Shown piece by piece: positions 7,907-10,622 of a stretch of DNA of 10,622 bases. The first letter of the stretch is position 1, and each line of letters starts with the position of its first letter. The translations under genes and the position numbers were made by a program. Origin of the DNA: Porphyromonadaceae bacterium (GTDB lineage Bacteria; Bacteroidota; Bacteroidia; Bacteroidales; Tannerellaceae); the NCBI GenBank assembly GCA_003517945.1, contig DOZP01000302.1:1-10622 (forward strand). The letters are read 5' to 3'. Under the pieces are notes generated by a model. The model worked only from the letters and a program-made list of their open reading frames with translations, ran no database searches and was not told the DNA's origin.

Positions 7907-7993
7907 CTAATTATTTATTTTTACATTTAAAGTTGTATGGCGTTGCCTTTGGCATGCACGAATCATTCATGAGAAAACTCACAGCATACATCA

Positions 7994-8920
7994 TTACTTA
8001 TTTCTATAATGAGCGGCAAACTCCTGCGTGATGTAATTCGAATAACTCCGGCAGACTTCCGACGACAAATCAATTCCGCACCGGATCACTTTTTCCCATT
8101 CCGTCTTGCTCAAATTCGGAAGATCCCGGAAACGGATATCGTATTTTATCAGACCATAAATAATCCCGGCGTTAAAATTATCCCCGGCTCCAATCGTACT
8201 TACAGGTGTTATCTTATGAGAATCGAAATGGGCCTTGACAGCATCCGTATAAAGATTTACGCCATCTGCGCCATGTGTCGTAAGAAAATAACGGCAATGT
8301 TGTTTTCGAACCTCCTCATAGACCTTATCCATCTCCGTCAGATTATACAAATTATAAAAGTCCTCATGAGAACCGCGCACAATCGTTGCATACGCATAAT
8401 TTTCGGAAACGGCTTGGCGTAACATCGAATGATCGGAATCGTGGGACGAGCGAAAATTAGGATCATAATACAACAAAGCCTTACGCATCTCCGCTTCTTT
8501 TAAAAATGCAACAAAACGCTCCCGGTAGACAGGGTTTAACGCATAAAACGAACCGAACATAAAGATATCGTCTTCATGTATCTCCGGAAAAGGCATACGC
8601 AATCTTTCCTCCGGATAATCGGTATGGAAAATATATTCGGCATTTTTATCCGCTCCGAGAAATGCAAGGGATACAGGACTTTTACGTCCTTCAAACCGGT
8701 CTATAAAATGCGTAACCACTCCGTTTTCAGCCAAAAAGCGACAAATTATATCCCCCACACGGTCGTCGCCGACCTCGCTGATAAACGTGACGGGAACACC
8801 CAGACGGCTTAATGATACCATTGCATTCAGCACCGAACCGCCCACCACCGAACGTTTGGGTTGTTCGTTTTCGAAAATAATATCAAGTATAGCCTCTCCT
8901 ATCCCTATAACTCTCCGCAT
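7994..8920 (-). CDS. PfkB-family sugar kinase
   Basis: This 308-residue protein is of normal length for ribokinase/PfkB kinases, which transfer phosphate from ATP to a sugar hydroxyl. It begins with IGIGEAILDI (5-14) and has the sugar-binding GG pair in VVGGSVLNAMVSLSRLG (25-41), the DPNFR stretch (153-157) and the C-terminal signature STIGAGDNFNAG (241-252), in which D247 is the catalytic base and GAGD forms the anion hole. It resembles fructokinase-like members, but substrate choice cannot be read from these motifs. The gene starts 14 bp after the stop of an SIS sugar-phosphate isomerase on the same strand, so kinase and isomerase are co-expressed. The pair could act in sequence on one sugar, for example phosphorylating D-arabinose or a hexose and interconverting the phosphate. 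That is inference only. It is cytoplasmic. Confidence 0.92.
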   Translation of the reverse strand: MRRVIGIGEAILDIIFENEQPKRSVVGGSVLNAMVSLSRLGVPVTFISEVGDDRVGDIICRFLAENGVVTHFIDRFEGRKSPVSLAFLGADKNAEYIFHTDYPEERLRMPFPEIHEDDIFMFGSFYALNPVYRERFVAFLKEAEMRKALLYYDPNFRSSHDSDHSMLRQAVSENYAYATIVRGSHEDFYNLYNLTEMDKVYEEVRKQHCRYFLTTHGADGVNLYTDAVKAHFDSHKITPVSTIGAGDNFNAGIIYGLIKYDIRFRDLPNLSKTEWEKVIRCGIDLSSEVCRSYSNYITQEFAAHYRNK

Positions 8921-8934
8921 ATAATTCTTTAACT

Positions 8935-9543
8935 TTACCGGTTACTTTGCTCACGGCTTTTTTCGCCAAGGTAACCGCCATGATGACGTTTGGCATAATC
9001 CATATTGGTAAAGCCGATTCTCTTCATGACGCTTACCACCAATACGTCGCCGATGACGGTCATAACCGTTGTCGAAGTTGTAGGGGTAAGACCCAGCGGA
9101 CATACTTCTTCCGGCGAACCTGTCAGCAGACAAACATCGGCCTCCTTCGCCAGAGGACTATCCGGATTTGAAGTGATAACAATGAACCGGACGTCCGGCA
9201 CCAAGCCTCTGGACAAAACGACAAGCTCCTCCAGTTCACGCGTTTTACCCGAATTGGAAATCAATAACATGATATCATTATCACGCATTATTCCCAGATC
9301 GCCATGTTGCGCTTCGCTGGGATGAAGGAAGAAAGAAGGCGTACCGGTAGAACTGAACGTAGTAGCCACATTCATCGCTATCTGCCCGGCTTTTCCCATA
9401 CCGCTGATGATTAATGAGCCGCCGCGTTTATGAACATGTTCATAGATCAGATTTACCGCTTTTTCATAAGATTCCGTAACGGGTATGTTACGGACGGAAT
9501 CAGCCTCTCTATCAATAATAGACTTTATTTCTTCATATAGCAT
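8935..9543 (-). CDS. SIS-domain sugar-phosphate isomerase, KdsD-like (arabinose-5-phosphate isomerase) without CBS domains
   Basis: This 202-residue protein is a single SIS domain. It follows the KdsD/GutQ pattern closely: ISGMGKAGQIA (46-56, K51), STGTPSFFLHPSEAQHGDLG (65-84, H74, E77, H80), ISNSGKTRELEEL (95-107), EEVCPLGLTPTTSTT (145-159, E146) and KRHHGGYLG (185-193, H187). KdsD converts ribulose 5-phosphate to arabinose 5-phosphate, the first step to Kdo for lipopolysaccharide. E. coli KdsD is about 330 residues with two CBS domains; these are missing here, as in the single-domain enzyme known from Bacteroides fragilis. The usual HPGG is HHGG. The frame continues upstream to 9576, but that start overlaps the TATATTTG box, so the ATG at 9543 is chosen. 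It is first in an operon with the kinase. A 6-phospho-3-hexuloisomerase role is the main alternative. Confidence 0.85.
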   Translation of the reverse strand: MLYEEIKSIIDREADSVRNIPVTESYEKAVNLIYEHVHKRGGSLIISGMGKAGQIAMNVATTFSSTGTPSFFLHPSEAQHGDLGIMRDNDIMLLISNSGKTRELEELVVLSRGLVPDVRFIVITSNPDSPLAKEADVCLLTGSPEEVCPLGLTPTTSTTVMTVIGDVLVVSVMKRIGFTNMDYAKRHHGGYLGEKSREQSNR

Positions 9544-9565
9544 GGTCAAATATTTTTTATGCCGG

Positions 9566-9573
9566 CAAATATA
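9566..9573 (-). promoter_or_regulatory. Bacteroidetes-type promoter (-7 box TATATTTG) of the isomerase-kinase operon
   Basis: Read on the - strand this is an exact TAnnTTTG box, ending 22 bases before the ATG at 9543. A matching -33 TTTG is not clear; the region upstream is nearly pure A/T. It decides the start of the SIS gene, since the longer frame would begin upstream of the transcription start. Confidence 0.65.
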
Positions 9574-9614
9574 CAATTTTTTTTCTATTCTTATATATTA
9601 TTTGTTTTTTCTCG

Positions 9615-9622
9615 TATCTTTG
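9615..9622 (+). promoter_or_regulatory. Bacteroidetes-type promoter (-7 box TATCTTTG) of the lipoprotein gene
   Basis: Exact TAnnTTTG match, divergent from the box at 9566-9573, with 41 bp between them. It ends 43 bases before the ATG at 9666, giving a leader of roughly 40 bases. No convincing -33 element is seen. Confidence 0.65.
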
Positions 9623-9665
9623 CAGACATAACAAAAAACGGATATTAGGGGAACAATAATACATT

Positions 9666-10622
9666 ATGAAAAAATATATCTATAGAACTCTCGTCGTATA
9701 TTGTGCATGTATTATATTTAGCGGATGCAGGAAATCCGATGAATTTACGGTTAAAGGCGTTATCGCAGGAGCTACCGGACAAATGCTGTATCTCAAGAAT
9801 ACAGGGGTATCGGCAACTACCGCCATTGACTCCGTCCGGTTGAAATCCGACGGCAAATTTTCATTCCGTCAAAAACGTCCGGAATACCCTGACTTCTATC
9901 GCCTGGAACTAAAAAAACAACCGATTCATTTTTCCGTTGACTCTACCGAAACCATCACATTCACAGCCGATGCCCATAATTTTACCACTTCGTATACGGT
10001 CGAAGGTTCCGAAAACAGCAAGGCAATAAAAGAAATAACCCTGGCGCAACTCGACGCTAATCAGGAAATTCACAAACTGCGTGAAAGTTACGGAATGAAC
10101 CTGATCCCCGACAGCACCTATCAGGAGAGTTCCCTCAAAGCCATAACATCCTACAAAGAAACTGCATTAAAATATATATTCGGAGCGCCGGCTTCTCCCA
10201 CAGCATACTTCGCATTATTCCAACAAATTGACGGACTATGGTTTTTCGACCTGTACGACAGGACGGATTCGAAAGCTTACGGAGCCGTAGCAACCAGCTA
10301 CAAAACCTATTATCCGGAAAGCCCACGGACCAAACAGTTGGAAAGCATGGCGCTTCTGTCGTTGAGAGTCACACGCGGAGAACGCAGAAATTCTTCAACG
10401 CAGTTGAATAATGTAAAAGAAGTTAGCTTTATAGATATTGACCTGCCCAACATTAACAATAAGCAACTAAAATTAAGCGATATAGCGCAAGGAAAAGCCG
10501 TACTTGTAAATTTTACCGCCTACCAGAGTGAATGGTCCCTCTCATTCAATATGAAATTAAACGAATTATACGACAAATATAAAGCACGCGGATTTGAAAT
10601 CTATCAGATATCATTGGATAAC
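9666..10622 (+). CDS. DUF4369 / thioredoxin-like lipoprotein without redox cysteines, 3' end outside the window
   Basis: The frame runs open to the right edge; 319 residues are visible. Residues 1-21 are a lipoprotein signal with the lipobox FSGC (C21), so the protein is anchored in the envelope. Residues about 27-115 (FTVKGVIAGATGQMLYL onward) match the beta-rich DUF4369 layout common before thioredoxin-like domains in Bacteroidetes. A helical middle (about 118-235) follows. From about 255 an AhpC/TSA or TlpA-like domain begins: IDIDLPNINNKQLKLSDIAQ (256-275), then AVLVNFTAYQSEWSLSFN (278-295). In TlpA/ResA proteins this last segment reads VNFWA.WC..C; here both cysteines are absent (residues 284-295 contain none), so a normal thiol-disulfide reaction is not expected. 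The domain continues with LYDKYKARGFEIYQISLD, as in the family. It has its own divergent promoter. The role is unknown; related proteins often accompany polysaccharide or stress loci. Confidence 0.85.
   Translation, partial: MKKYIYRTLVVYCACIIFSGCRKSDEFTVKGVIAGATGQMLYLKNTGVSATTAIDSVRLKSDGKFSFRQKRPEYPDFYRLELKKQPIHFSVDSTETITFTADAHNFTTSYTVEGSENSKAIKEITLAQLDANQEIHKLRESYGMNLIPDSTYQESSLKAITSYKETALKYIFGAPASPTAYFALFQQIDGLWFFDLYDRTDSKAYGAVATSYKTYYPESPRTKQLESMALLSLRVTRGERRNSSTQLNNVKEVSFIDIDLPNINNKQLKLSDIAQGKAVLVNFTAYQSEWSLSFNMKLNELYDKYKARGFEIYQISLDN

Noticed and set aside
7944..7954. TGCC-TTT-GGCA inverted repeat as terminator of the kinase operon
   Set aside because: The stem is only 4 bp and no T-run follows it in the direction of transcription.

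Overview
The window reads as chromosomal DNA of a member of the order Bacteroidales (Bacteroides, Parabacteroides or Dysgonomonas-like; the genus cannot be fixed from here). The evidence is: promoters of the Bacteroidetes type with a TAnnTTTG -7 box, no reliance on Shine-Dalgarno sequences, an SIS-only KdsD-type isomerase, a DUF4369/thioredoxin-like lipoprotein, and a lipoprotein GH29 fucosidase.

Region 1 (1-2222, + strand) is clearly more AT-rich than the rest. It holds the 3' part of a LanC-like (lanthionine-synthetase-C fold) gene, joined by an ATGA stop/start overlap to a GT4-family glycosyltransferase. This pair looks like the downstream end of a peptide natural-product (RiPP-type) cluster whose precursor and core enzymes would lie left of the window. 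The LanC-like protein keeps the glycine-rich helix repeats but shows no canonical zinc ligands in the part visible.

Region 2 (2223-5233, + strand) is a separate transcription unit. A TAnnTTTG promoter, overlapped upstream by a perfect 14-bp palindrome, drives an exported nitroreductase (SagB/ThcOx-like), followed 8 bp later by a membrane-anchored calcineurin-like phosphoesterase. A second, paralogous membrane phosphoesterase follows with its own promoter.

Region 3 (5351-9543, - strand) runs towards region 2. In order of transcription it encodes an SIS-only arabinose-5-phosphate isomerase-like protein (promoter at 9566-9573), a PfkB sugar kinase 14 bp later, a YjbQ/UPF0047 protein, and a lipoprotein alpha-L-fucosidase with accessory beta-sandwich domains. 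The first two are surely one operon; the last two may be read from the same transcript or from weak promoters of their own.

Region 4 (9544-10622) starts with a divergent promoter region and then a + strand lipoprotein with a DUF4369-like N-terminus and a thioredoxin-like C-terminus that lacks the CxxC pair. It runs off the right edge. There are no tRNA or rRNA genes, insertion sequences, CRISPR arrays or strong intrinsic terminators that I can see. No stretch longer than 300 bases lacks a gene; the largest gaps are 117 bp (5234-5350) and 122 bp (9544-9665).
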